A program made the translations under genes and the position numbers. The notes under the pieces were generated by a model. The model had not been told where the DNA came from and ran no database searches. It was given only the letters and a program-made list of their open reading frames with translations. Below, piece by piece: positions 6,359 to 13,201 of a stretch of DNA of 28,614 nt. This stretch comes from Nephthysia sp036513515. Its GTDB lineage: Bacteria; Chloroflexota; Dormibacteria; Dormibacterales; Dormibacteraceae. Position 1 is the stretch's first letter. Every line of letters starts with the position of its first letter. The DNA lies in the NCBI GenBank assembly GCA_036513515.1, contig DATBYW010000155.1, forward strand, positions 1 through 28,614, given 5' to 3'.

Positions 6359-9174
6359 AGCTCATCTCCCACTGTGACACCCTCAAGGTCCTCGGGACGC
6401 TCAGCGCGAAGCTCGACGGCCAGCGTCTCGGCGGCCACGTAGCCGCCGAAGCGCTCCAGCATTCGAGCCCACTCACCGCGAGCCTGGTGGTACAGCACGA
6501 TACGGTCCTCAATATTGAGGCCGCTGCGCTTTCGCTGCTCCTGCACGAGGCGGACCAGCTCTCGGGCCAGACCCTCCAGACGGAGCTCGTCGGTGACCGT
6601 GGTGTCGAGCGCGAACTCCTCGCCCGTGCGCACCTCTTTGACGTTCAGCTCGTCCCTGATCATGTTTGCCAGCTCAGGCTGGAACTCCCGCGTCACAGTC
6701 ACCGCCGGCAGCGGCTGCCTGACCTTGAGCCGCGCACGGTCCCTGGCCGCCAGGCCCTGCACCACCGCCTCTCGTGCCTGTGACATCTCCGTCTCGAGAG
6801 CGGCGTCTCGGGCGCCCGGGTCGGCCGCGGGATAGTCCACCAGGTGCACGCTCTGGCCGTTGGAGAGGTTGCGGTGGAGGGCTTCGGCCAGGAAAGGTGT
6901 GAAGGGAGCCAGCAACCTGGACACTGTCACCAGCGCCTCATAGAGCGTCTGGTAGGCCGAGAGCTTGTCGGTGTCCGACTCCGACTTCCAGTAGCGGCGG
7001 CGCGAGCGCCGCACGTACCAGTTGGAGAGGTCCTCGACGAAGGACTGGACGGGACGGGCGGCGCCGTTGACGTCGTACCTCTCGAGCGAGCCGTCCACGG
7101 TCTCCACCAGGTGGCTGAGGCGCGAGAGAAGCCAGCGATCCAGGGCGCTGCGCTCCGCGGGCGGCAGCGCGGGTTCCCGGCTGGGCTCGAAGCCGTCGAT
7201 GTTGGCATAGGTGACGAAGAAGGAGTACACGTTCCACAGCGTGAGCAGGAACTGACGCACGACCTCGCGCAGCTCGTGCTCGCTGGTGCGGTAGTTCTCA
7301 CCCACCGGCGCCGAGGTATAGAAGAACCAGCGAAGCGCGTCGGAGCCGAAGTTTTCGAAGAGGAAGTTCGGGTCGAGCACGTTGCCGCGCGACTTGCTCT
7401 GCTTCTGGCCCTTGGGGTCGACGACCAGACCGAGACAGATCACGTTGCGGTACGAGTTGAGCCCGAAGAGGATCGTGGAGACCGCCAGCAGCGAGTAGAA
7501 CCAGCCGCGCGTCTGATCCATGGCCTCGGCGATGAAGTCTGCCGGGAAGCTGGCCTCGAACTCCGCCTTTCCGTGACGCGGATAGGCTCGCTGCGCGAAT
7601 GGCATGGAGCCCGAGTCAAACCAGGCGTCCAGGACCTCGGAGACACGAGTCATCTCCGCTCCGCAGGCGTCACATGGCAGCTTCACCTCGTCGATGTAGG
7701 GACGATGAAGGTCTGCGTCGGCGGGAAGCCCCAGCTCCTCGGCCGAGCCCACGCAGCGCTGAGCGCCGCAGGCGTCGCAGACCCAGAAAGGAAGCGGCGT
7801 GCCCCAGTACCGCGAGCGCGAGAAGGCCCAGTCGACGTTGTTCTCGAGCCAGTCTCCCATCCGGCCTGTCTTCACGTGGGCGGGCACCCAGTTGGTCGCC
7901 GCGTTGTTGGCCACCAGTTCGCGCTTGAGCTCAGTGGTGCGGATGTACCACGAATCCAGCGCGTAATAGAGGAGCGCCGTCTTGCAGCGCCAGCAGAAGG
8001 GATAGGTGTGCCGGATCTGGCCGGACTTGTACAGCAGCCCACGCTCGCGCAGGTCCTCGATGATGAGCGGGTCCGCCTCCTTGACCGGGAGACCGGCGAA
8101 CTTCTCCACCGCGGGCAGGAAGCGGCCGCGCAGGTCCACCGTATGCCGGATGGGTATCCCCTTCTCCTGGCAGAGGCGAAGGTCGTCCGCGCCGTATGCG
8201 GCAGCGGTGTGGACCACGCCCGTCCCCTCCTCGATAGAGACGAAATCGGCAGTCACGACATACCAGGCGCGACCATCGGGCGGCAGATAGGTGTACAGAG
8301 GCTCGTAGTCGAGTCCTTCCAACTGCCGCCCCTTCATCCGCTCGATGACCTCGTAGTCGCCATCCAGCACGCCCAGCCGGGCCTCGGCGAGGATCAGGTG
8401 CTCCTCGCCCTGCCGCACCTTGACGTAGTCGATATCTGCGTCGACCGCCAGCGCGACGTTTCCGGGCAGCGTCCAGGGTGTGGTCGTCCAGGCCAGCAGG
8501 CTGGTGCCGGGATCGTCCTTGAGCCGGAAGCGGACGTAGACGCTGGGGTCGGGAGTGTCCTCCTGCCAGCCCTGTGCCAGCTCATGGCTGGAGAGCGGCG
8601 TCATGCAGCGCGGGCAGTAGGGAGCCACCCGGAAGCCTTTGTAGATGAGGCCTCTTTCCCACATGGTCTTGAGCGCCCACCACACCGACTGGATGTAGTC
8701 GGAGCTGAGCGTCCAGTAGGCGTTGTCGAAGTCCAGCCAGAAGGCCATCCGCTTGGAGAACTCGGTCCAGGCGTCGACGTACTGGTACACGCTCTGCCGG
8801 CAGAGCTCGTTGAAGCGCTCGATGCCGAACTCCTCGATCTGCTGCTTGCCGGAGATTCCCAGCTTCTTCTCGATCTCCAGCTCGACCGGGAGGCCGTGCG
8901 TGTCCCAACCGGCCTTGCGCTCCACGAAAAAGCCCTTCATGGTCCGGTAGCGGCCGACCACGTCCTTGAAGGCGCGAGCCAGCACATGGTGGGTGCCGGG
9001 GCGGCCGTTGGCGGTCGGCGGCCCCTCGTAGAACACGAACCTGGGGGCTCCCTCTCGCAAGGCCAGGCTCTGTTGAAAGGTGCCCTCCGACTCCCAGAGC
9101 TCCATCACCTGCCGCTCGAGGTCTGGCAGGTGTGGCCGCGAGGTGACGGGTTCGAACACTCTCTTCGTCTGCAT
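6331..9174 (-). CDS. ileS: isoleucyl-tRNA synthetase
   Basis: IleS charges tRNA-Ile. The roughly 947-residue class I synthetase has the HIGH-equivalent GRPGTHH (about residues 57-63), the CP1 editing domain (WTTTPWTLPGN), Cys pairs YCPRC, FCWRC, VCDAC and PCDAC, the DAWFDSGSMPF segment, and the KMSKS-equivalent encoded at 7404-7390. That loop reads KQSKS, with Gln for the usual Met. The anticodon-binding domain resembles Thermus-like IleRS (LTLWNVYSFFVTYAN). Two ATGs are possible, 9180 and 9174; the second is chosen because AAGGA (9187-9183) lies eight bases before it but only two before the first. A T-box leader precedes the gene, so expression should respond to uncharged tRNA-Ile. Its 3' end contains the lspA start. 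Confidence 0.97.
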   Translation of the reverse strand: MQTKRVFEPVTSRPHLPDLERQVMELWESEGTFQQSLALREGAPRFVFYEGPPTANGRPGTHHVLARAFKDVVGRYRTMKGFFVERKAGWDTHGLPVELEIEKKLGISGKQQIEEFGIERFNELCRQSVYQYVDAWTEFSKRMAFWLDFDNAYWTLSSDYIQSVWWALKTMWERGLIYKGFRVAPYCPRCMTPLSSHELAQGWQEDTPDPSVYVRFRLKDDPGTSLLAWTTTPWTLPGNVALAVDADIDYVKVRQGEEHLILAEARLGVLDGDYEVIERMKGRQLEGLDYEPLYTYLPPDGRAWYVVTADFVSIEEGTGVVHTAAAYGADDLRLCQEKGIPIRHTVDLRGRFLPAVEKFAGLPVKEADPLIIEDLRERGLLYKSGQIRHTYPFCWRCKTALLYYALDSWYIRTTELKRELVANNAATNWVPAHVKTGRMGDWLENNVDWAFSRSRYWGTPLPFWVCDACGAQRCVGSAEELGLPADADLHRPYIDEVKLPCDACGAEMTRVSEVLDAWFDSGSMPFAQRAYPRHGKAEFEASFPADFIAEAMDQTRGWFYSLLAVSTILFGLNSYRNVICLGLVVDPKGQKQSKSRGNVLDPNFLFENFGSDALRWFFYTSAPVGENYRTSEHELREVVRQFLLTLWNVYSFFVTYANIDGFEPSREPALPPAERSALDRWLLSRLSHLVETVDGSLERYDVNGAARPVQSFVEDLSNWYVRRSRRRYWKSESDTDKLSAYQTLYEALVTVSRLLAPFTPFLAEALHRNLSNGQSVHLVDYPAADPGARDAALETEMSQAREAVVQGLAARDRARLKVRQPLPAVTVTREFQPELANMIRDELNVKEVRTGEEFALDTTVTDELRLEGLARELVRLVQEQRKRSGLNIEDRIVLYHQARGEWARMLERFGGYVAAETLAVELRAERPEDLEGVTVGDELWIGLRRAN

Positions 9175-9180
9175 GCGCAT

Positions 9181-9187
9181 CGTCCTT
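9181..9187 (-). promoter_or_regulatory. ribosome binding site of ileS
   Basis: AAGGA (9187-9183) followed by CG is the only purine-rich element before ileS. It favours the ATG at 9174. The GGACG part (9185-9181) is complementary to CGTCC at 9207-9203 in the T-box leader, so this site may be occluded in one fold of the leader. Confidence 0.6.
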
Positions 9188-9199
9188 CATTGCTCGGCT

Positions 9200-9385
9200 C
9201 TGGGACGAGCGCTCACGCAGCCCGCGGTACCACCCAGATTCCCGGCTTTGCCGCTGTTCGCGGAAGCACCGGGCTCTCTTTGGGGTTCGGCTCAGGAGTG
9301 ATCTCGGCCGCCGGCCACCGCCCGCATCTCAGCTGCGCGGGCTCTCTGTGGGAGGCTGGTGGCGACCTACCTGTCTCCGTCTTCG
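9200..9385 (-). promoter_or_regulatory. T-box riboswitch, isoleucine (AUC) specifier, ahead of ileS
   Basis: The transcript-sense strand carries the T-box core CTGGGTGGTACCGCGG (9237-9222), whose UGGU can pair with the ACCA end of uncharged tRNA. Upstream is a Stem I: CAGG (9373-9370) pairs with CCTG (9296-9293), GCCACC (9363-9358) with GGTGGC (9319-9314), and CCCGC (9341-9337) with GCGGG (9325-9321). An AGAGAG bulge lies at 9347-9342. The descending side reads GAG-ATC-A, placing an isoleucine codon ATC at 9302-9300 in the specifier position. CTGGG (9237-9233) can also pair with CCCAG (9204-9200) as the competing fold. No U-tract follows, so control of translation is more likely than a terminator. 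A weak -10-like TAAACT (9406-9401) overlaps the yggT stop. Confidence 0.88.
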
Positions 9386-9402
9386 CCGAAGTGAAGGTAA
9401 GT

Positions 9403-9651
9403 TTACCCGGCGCGCTGGACCAGCTGGAGCACCATCGTGACCGCGAAGAAGACCAGGATGAAGGAGATGTCCAGGCCTCCCATCGGCGGCACCAGGCGCC
9501 GTACCGGCCCGATCACGGGCTCGGTGATGTCGAAGGTGAGCCGATGGATGCGGTTCTTGGGATAGGGCTCTATCCAGCTGAAGACCGCCCGGACTATCAG
9601 GCAGACCATGAAGAGATAGAGGATGACCTGCAAAAGGGGTGCGATGACCAT
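9403..9651 (-). CDS. yggT: YggT family membrane protein
   Basis: A small 82-residue protein with two hydrophobic segments (about 3-26 and 62-79) separated by SWIEPYPKNRIHRLTFDITEPVIGPVRRLVPP. The central W-x-x-P, N-x-I and TEP-x-x-x-P-x-R pattern is diagnostic of one YggT unit; many proteobacterial homologues have two. Its precise function is unknown; it lies near yggS and division genes in many bacteria. The ATG start is five bases after the yggS stop. The ileS leader begins directly after its TAA. Confidence 0.92.
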   Translation of the reverse strand: MVIAPLLQVILYLFMVCLIVRAVFSWIEPYPKNRIHRLTFDITEPVIGPVRRLVPPMGGLDISFILVFFAVTMVLQLVQRAG

Positions 9652-9656
9652 TTCGT

Positions 9657-10304
9657 CTAAAGAGTACGGTCTCCAAAGAGGGCTCGTCCGAGCCTCAGCA
9701 TGGTGCTCCCCTCCGAGACGGCGGCCTCCAGATCGTCGCTCATGCCCATCGAAAGGATGGGGAGCGGCCGGCCCAGCCGCTGCTGCAGGTCGTCCCGCAG
9801 CCTTCTGAGCTCCGCGAAAGACGGTCGGGGGTCTCCCTCCGCCGGACCCATGGCCATCAGTCCGCGCAGGTCCAGCAGCCCGTCCACCTCCCGGGCCAGC
9901 TGAAGGGCCCCCTCCGGCGCCACGCCGTGCTTGGCCGGGTCACGACTCACGTTGACCTCGAGCAGGACCGGAGGTTGGTGGCGTCCGGCCAGCGCCCTCG
10001 CCAGCCGTGACGAGTCCAGCGAGTGAATGAGCTCGAAGCTCGTCGCGTGCCGGACCTTGTTCGTCTGCAGGTGCCCGACCAGGTGCCAGCTGGCGCCCTG
10101 GACCTGCGCCATCTTTCCCAGCGCCTCCTGGACGCGGTTCTCGCCCAGCCGGGTGAGGCCGAGCTCGACCGCGGCCTGGGCCACCTCCGCGGGCTGCCCC
10201 TTGGTCACGGCGACGATCTCGAGGGCGTTTGCGTCGCCTCCCGCGGCCTCGATGCGCTCGCGCACTCGAGCCAGGTTGGCGGCTATCTGAGCGCGGCCAG
10301 GCAT
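9657..10304 (-). CDS. yggS: YggS/PROSC family pyridoxal-phosphate-binding protein
   Basis: This family binds PLP and keeps vitamin B6 and amino-acid pools in balance; no catalytic activity is established. The 215-residue single-domain TIM barrel has the PLP lysine in VAVTKGQP (Lys35), GENRVQEALGK, WHLVGHLQTNK, GLMAMGP and the phosphate-binding SMGMSDDLEAAVSEGSTMLRLG near the C-terminus. The frame is open upstream to 10478, but the ATG at 10304 is chosen because homology starts there; the upstream part is Arg/Ala-rich out-of-frame pgeF sequence. The start overlaps the pgeF end by 22 bases without a good ribosome-binding site, suggesting coupled translation. pgeF-yggS-yggT after ftsZ is a familiar order in Terrabacteria. 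Confidence 0.95.
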   Translation of the reverse strand: MPGRAQIAANLARVRERIEAAGGDANALEIVAVTKGQPAEVAQAAVELGLTRLGENRVQEALGKMAQVQGASWHLVGHLQTNKVRHATSFELIHSLDSSRLARALAGRHQPPVLLEVNVSRDPAKHGVAPEGALQLAREVDGLLDLRGLMAMGPAEGDPRPSFAELRRLRDDLQQRLGRPLPILSMGMSDDLEAAVSEGSTMLRLGRALFGDRTL

Positions 10305-10981
10305 GCGAAGCGGGAGCCGTCTGGCGAACGGCGGTGCGACGGCAGCTCGGGGGTCTCCCTCGTGCAGATGCGCAGATCGTGGATGTGCCCGGCGAGCAGC
10401 CCGGCGTCGCACAGCTGCCCGCGCAGGTGGGCCCGGATATCGAGCAGGAATCGCCCCCCAGGAGACGGCTGCAGACACTCCGGAGGGAAGTGAGAGGCGA
10501 CCTCCTCCCCCACCTCGTAGCAGCGGGCGCAGATCCCCGGGCCGAGGCCGGCCTTCATGTCGGCGGGGCGGCAGCCGTACTCCCGACCCAGCGTCGCCAC
10601 TGCTTCAGCTGCCACCCCGGCGGCGGCCCCCCGCCAGCCCGCGTGGACCAACGCCAGAGCCGGCCGGCCGGGATCGAAGAGCAGTACGGGATAGCAGTCG
10701 GCGAATGTGGCGAGAAGCGGCACTCTTGTCCGGTCGGTGACCAGACCATCGCATCCTTCCACCCGGCCGGCGGCCTGGTCGACGCGCTCGACCCGCGCGC
10801 CATGCACGGCGCCAAGCACGGCCAGGCCCTCGGTCTGCAGGTCCAGGGCGGCCGCCAGGGCCCTCCTCGACGGGGTGGACTGTGAGCTGGCCGCCGGGTC
10901 GGCGCGCATGGAGCCCATTGGCATGGTGGAGAAGCCGTGGACCAGCCGGCGCTCGCCGGCCAGGGCGGGGATGGCGAGCAC
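10283..10981 (-). CDS. pgeF: peptidoglycan editing factor PgeF (YfiH/laccase-domain family)
   Basis: PgeF homologues remove wrongly incorporated residues from muropeptide precursors; the same fold has purine nucleoside phosphorylase activity in some bacteria. The 232-residue product has the His-Cys-His metal set in VHG (His60), FADC (Cys96, more often TADC) and HAGWRG (His113), plus GPGICARCYEVG, DIRAHL and CTRETPELPSHRR near the C-terminus. The GTG at 10981 is chosen because it begins five bases after the previous stop and just before the conserved LVHGFST strand. An in-frame ATG at 11026 would add 15 residues and overlap the upstream gene; neither has a clear ribosome-binding site. A position between ftsZ and yggS fits a cell-wall quality-control role. 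Confidence 0.92.
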   Translation of the reverse strand: MLAIPALAGERRLVHGFSTMPMGSMRADPAASSQSTPSRRALAAALDLQTEGLAVLGAVHGARVERVDQAAGRVEGCDGLVTDRTRVPLLATFADCYPVLLFDPGRPALALVHAGWRGAAAGVAAEAVATLGREYGCRPADMKAGLGPGICARCYEVGEEVASHFPPECLQPSPGGRFLLDIRAHLRGQLCDAGLLAGHIHDLRICTRETPELPSHRRSPDGSRFACLAALR

Positions 10982-10985
10982 CCCG

Positions 10986-11366
10986 TCAGTAGACGGGGGG
11001 AGCGTCCCAGCCACGGTAGCTGCCATCGGATGCAGAGGCCACCGCCTCCATCTGCTCTCGAAGCTTTGTGATGGCTCCAGGCGTCGGCACCATCCGGATC
11101 ACAGAGGTGACGAGCCACCAACCGTCGGCCGTCGAGCGCAGCTGGCAGCTGAAGCCCTCGTTCCCGAGCTGCTCGCCCGCCTCGCGCGCGCGTCCCTCGT
11201 CGGGGAGTGCGAGGAAAGCCCTGACCGGATGCGGCAGGTCCAGCCTGGAACCCATCTCGCGCAGGTCCGCAAGTCGCGCCAGGTCGTCCTCACCGGGCGG
11301 GTTGAGGCTCTCGAGCGGCGGCTTGCGCGGTTTCAGTCTGGGGAGAAAGAATCCGAGCCAATCCAC
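10986..11366 (-). CDS. RraB-like domain protein (RNase E inhibitor family fold)
   Basis: A 126-residue soluble protein. After a basic N-terminus (about 1-20), residues 30-122 follow the RraB pattern: LADLREMGSRLDLPHPV, a strand AFLALPDE, a helix with REAGEQLGNEGF, the strand GWWLVTSVIRMVPT, a helix ITKLREQMEAVA, and the closing YRGWDAPP. In E. coli RraB binds RNase E and changes which transcripts it cuts. Whether this organism has RNase E is not visible here, so the cellular role is open; related domains occur in proteins of unknown function. GTG start, no strong ribosome-binding site. It lies between nrdR and pgeF, where I know of no standard gene. The 103 bases between it and nrdR hold no feature I can support. 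Confidence 0.7.
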   Translation of the reverse strand: MDWLGFFLPRLKPRKPPLESLNPPGEDDLARLADLREMGSRLDLPHPVRAFLALPDEGRAREAGEQLGNEGFSCQLRSTADGWWLVTSVIRMVPTPGAITKLREQMEAVASASDGSYRGWDAPPVY

Positions 11367-11469
11367 GCCGCCCAGCCTAGGACCTGTGCTTGCCTTCGGG
11401 CCCAGGGTCTCCTGATCCGTGACGTCGCGCGTGGTTAGCTCTACGGACTCTCGCCTCTGATGCTGCCCG

Positions 11470-11949
11470 TCACCGTCCGGCGGTCCGCGCCGTCGTACGT
11501 GCGGAGAGGACCTGGTCGATCTCCTTCTTCACCTGCTGCAGGTCCATGAACTCCCTGTAGACCGAGGCGAACCGGATGTAGGCCACCTCGTCGAGGTCCT
11601 TCAGCCTCTCCATGACCATCTCGCCGATCTCCTGGCTGGGGATCTCCACGCGCCCGCTTCGCCGCAGCTCGGCCTCGATGGCGTCGACTATCGCGTTCAG
11701 GCGCTCTGGCGAGATGTCGCGCTTCTCAGTCGCCTTCTTGAGCCCCGTGAAGAGTTTCTGGGGATCGAAGTCCTCTCGGCGGCCGTCCTTTTTCACCACG
11801 AAGAAAGGCACCGTCTCGATCCGCTCATATGTGGTGAAGCGCTGTCCGCACTGCAGGCACTCGCGGCGGCGGCGGATTGCCTCTCCAACCTCCGAGTCGC
11901 GCGAGTCGACCACCTTCAGGTCGTGATGGCCACAGTATGGACAGCGCAC
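11470..11949 (-). CDS. nrdR: transcriptional repressor NrdR
   Basis: NrdR represses ribonucleotide reductase genes in response to ATP/dATP levels. The 159-residue product matches the family in full: an N-terminal zinc ribbon with Cys3, Cys6, Cys31 and Cys34 (MRCPYCGHHD and CLQCGQRFTTYER), then an ATP-cone domain (about 47-137) with VVKKDGRREDFD and YIRFASVYREF. The start is a GTG nine bases after the ftsZ stop. No NrdR box was seen in the window, so its targets lie elsewhere. Linkage to ftsZ would tie control of dNTP supply to division-gene expression. Confidence 0.97.
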   Translation of the reverse strand: MRCPYCGHHDLKVVDSRDSEVGEAIRRRRECLQCGQRFTTYERIETVPFFVVKKDGRREDFDPQKLFTGLKKATEKRDISPERLNAIVDAIEAELRRSGRVEIPSQEIGEMVMERLKDLDEVAYIRFASVYREFMDLQQVKKEIDQVLSARTTARTAGR

Positions 11950-11958
11950 CGTTGGTAA

Positions 11959-13050
11959 CTAGTGCCGGTTCCGGAGGAAAGCCGGGATGTTCAAGTCGTC
12001 TTCGTCGGAGGTCACGACCGGCCGGCTCTCCACGCCGGGGCGGGTGTACTCGATGGTCGTGCTCTCGGAGGTGGTCGCCGCCTGCGCCATGGCGGCCCGC
12101 TTGCGGCCGAAGCCGGTCGCGATCACGGTGATCTTCACCTCGCCCTGCATGCGGTCGTCGTTGACCACGCCGAAGATGATGTTGGCTGCGTTGTCGGCGG
12201 AGGCCTTCACGATCTCGGCGGCCTTTTCGCACTCGTGGAGGGTGATGTCCTTGCCCGCGGTGATGTTGAAGAGGATGCCCTGGGCGCCGTCGATGGAGGT
12301 CTCCAGCAGCGGGCTCGCCACCGCCTGCTTCGCCGCGTCTTCGGCCCGGTTGTCGCCCGAGCCGAAGCCGATGCCCATCAGCGCCTCTCCCGTCTCGGTC
12401 ATGACCGCCTTCACGTCGGCGAAGTCGAGGTTGATGACGCCGGGATTGACGATCAGGTCGGCGATGCCCTGCACACCCTGCCGAAGTACGTCATCGGCGA
12501 TCCGGAACGCCTCTTCCAGGGTCGTCTTCTTGTCGACGACCTGGGCCAACCGGTCGTTGGGGATGACGATAAGCGCGTCGACCTTGTCTCGAAGGTTCTT
12601 GATCCCCTCTTCCGCGTTGTCGTTTCGGATCTTGCCCTCCCAGCGGAAGGGCCTGGTGACGACGCCGATGGTCAGTGCGCCCTCCGCCTTGGACACCTCC
12701 GCGATCACCGACGAGGAGCCGGTGCCCGTGCCACCGCCCATACCGGCGGTGATGAAGACCATGTCGGCCTCTTTCACCAGCTCGTTGAGCTCGGTGCGGC
12801 TCTCGTCGGCCGCGTCCCGGCCCTTCGTCCAGTCGCCGCCCGATCCCAGCCCGCGCGTGAGCTTGCGGCCGATGTTGACCTTGATGTCGGCATTGCAGCG
12901 CTCCAGCGCCTGCAGGTCCGTGTTGACCGCTATGAATTCGACGCCCTTCAAGGCCGCCGAGATCATGCGGTTCACGGCGTTGCCGCCACCCCCGCCCGCG
13001 CCGATCACCTTGATCCGCGCGCGCCCGTCCTGCCTGTCCGCCTTCTGCAT
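11959..13050 (-). CDS. ftsZ: cell division protein FtsZ
   Basis: FtsZ is the tubulin-like GTPase that forms the Z-ring. The 363-residue product has the glycine-rich IGAGGGGGNAVNRM start (16-29), the tubulin signature GGGTGTG (105-111, followed by SSS where AAP or SAP is commoner), the synergy-loop residues NLDFADVK (207-214) and the C-terminal peptide DDLNIPAFLRNRH (351-363) that docks FtsA. The linker before that peptide is only about 40 residues. The frame extends to a TTG at 13077 and an ATG at 13065, but the ATG at 13050 is chosen because AGGAG lies six bases upstream (13061-13057). The gap to ftsA contains strong inverted repeats. Confidence 0.98.
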   Translation of the reverse strand: MQKADRQDGRARIKVIGAGGGGGNAVNRMISAALKGVEFIAVNTDLQALERCNADIKVNIGRKLTRGLGSGGDWTKGRDAADESRTELNELVKEADMVFITAGMGGGTGTGSSSVIAEVSKAEGALTIGVVTRPFRWEGKIRNDNAEEGIKNLRDKVDALIVIPNDRLAQVVDKKTTLEEAFRIADDVLRQGVQGIADLIVNPGVINLDFADVKAVMTETGEALMGIGFGSGDNRAEDAAKQAVASPLLETSIDGAQGILFNITAGKDITLHECEKAAEIVKASADNAANIIFGVVNDDRMQGEVKITVIATGFGRKRAAMAQAATTSESTTIEYTRPGVESRPVVTSDEDDLNIPAFLRNRH

Positions 13051-13056
13051 CGTGTT

Positions 13057-13061
13057 CTCCT
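13057..13061 (-). promoter_or_regulatory. ribosome binding site that decides the ftsZ start
   Basis: AGGAG on the transcript strand, six bases before the ATG at 13050, one of the clearest ribosome-binding sites in the window. It selects this ATG over the upstream TTG and ATG, which lack such a site. Confidence 0.75.
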
Positions 13062-13090
13062 GCATCTCGTTCAACAACCCTTGGTGAGAT

Positions 13091-13168
13091 CCCCCTGGAA
13101 GGGGCTATAAGAAGGCCTCTGACCGCCGGCCACCCCGCGAGCCAGCTTCCCCTCGGGGGATGGCCGGC
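13091..13168 (-). other. nested inverted repeats in the ftsA-ftsZ gap
   Basis: An 8-bp perfect inverted repeat, GCCGGCCA (13125-13132) and TGGCCGGC (13161-13168), encloses a second hairpin TCCCC/GGGGA (13048+100 to 13160, that is 13148-13152 with 13156-13160). A third, CCCC/GGGG, lies at 13092-13095 and 13101-13104, nearer ftsZ. There is no T-tract after any of them, so these are not simple terminators. They could shape the ftsZ leader RNA or stabilise the 3' end of an ftsA message. A -10-like TATAGC lies at about 13109-13104 without a convincing -35. Confidence 0.5.
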
Positions 13169-13201
13169 ACCGGGCGATGACGCGGCGGTACTCTCGCACG
13201 C

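Noticed and set aside
6844..9660. 938-codon open frame on the plus strand opposite ileS
   Set aside because: It is the antisense shadow of ileS in G+C-rich DNA; composition is biased and no family motif appears. The same applies to other long plus-strand frames, such as 24700-26523 opposite ftsI.
10305..10478. Longer N-terminus for yggS
   Set aside because: The added region is Arg/Ala-rich, overlaps pgeF in another frame and has no similarity to YggS; homology starts at the ATG 10304.
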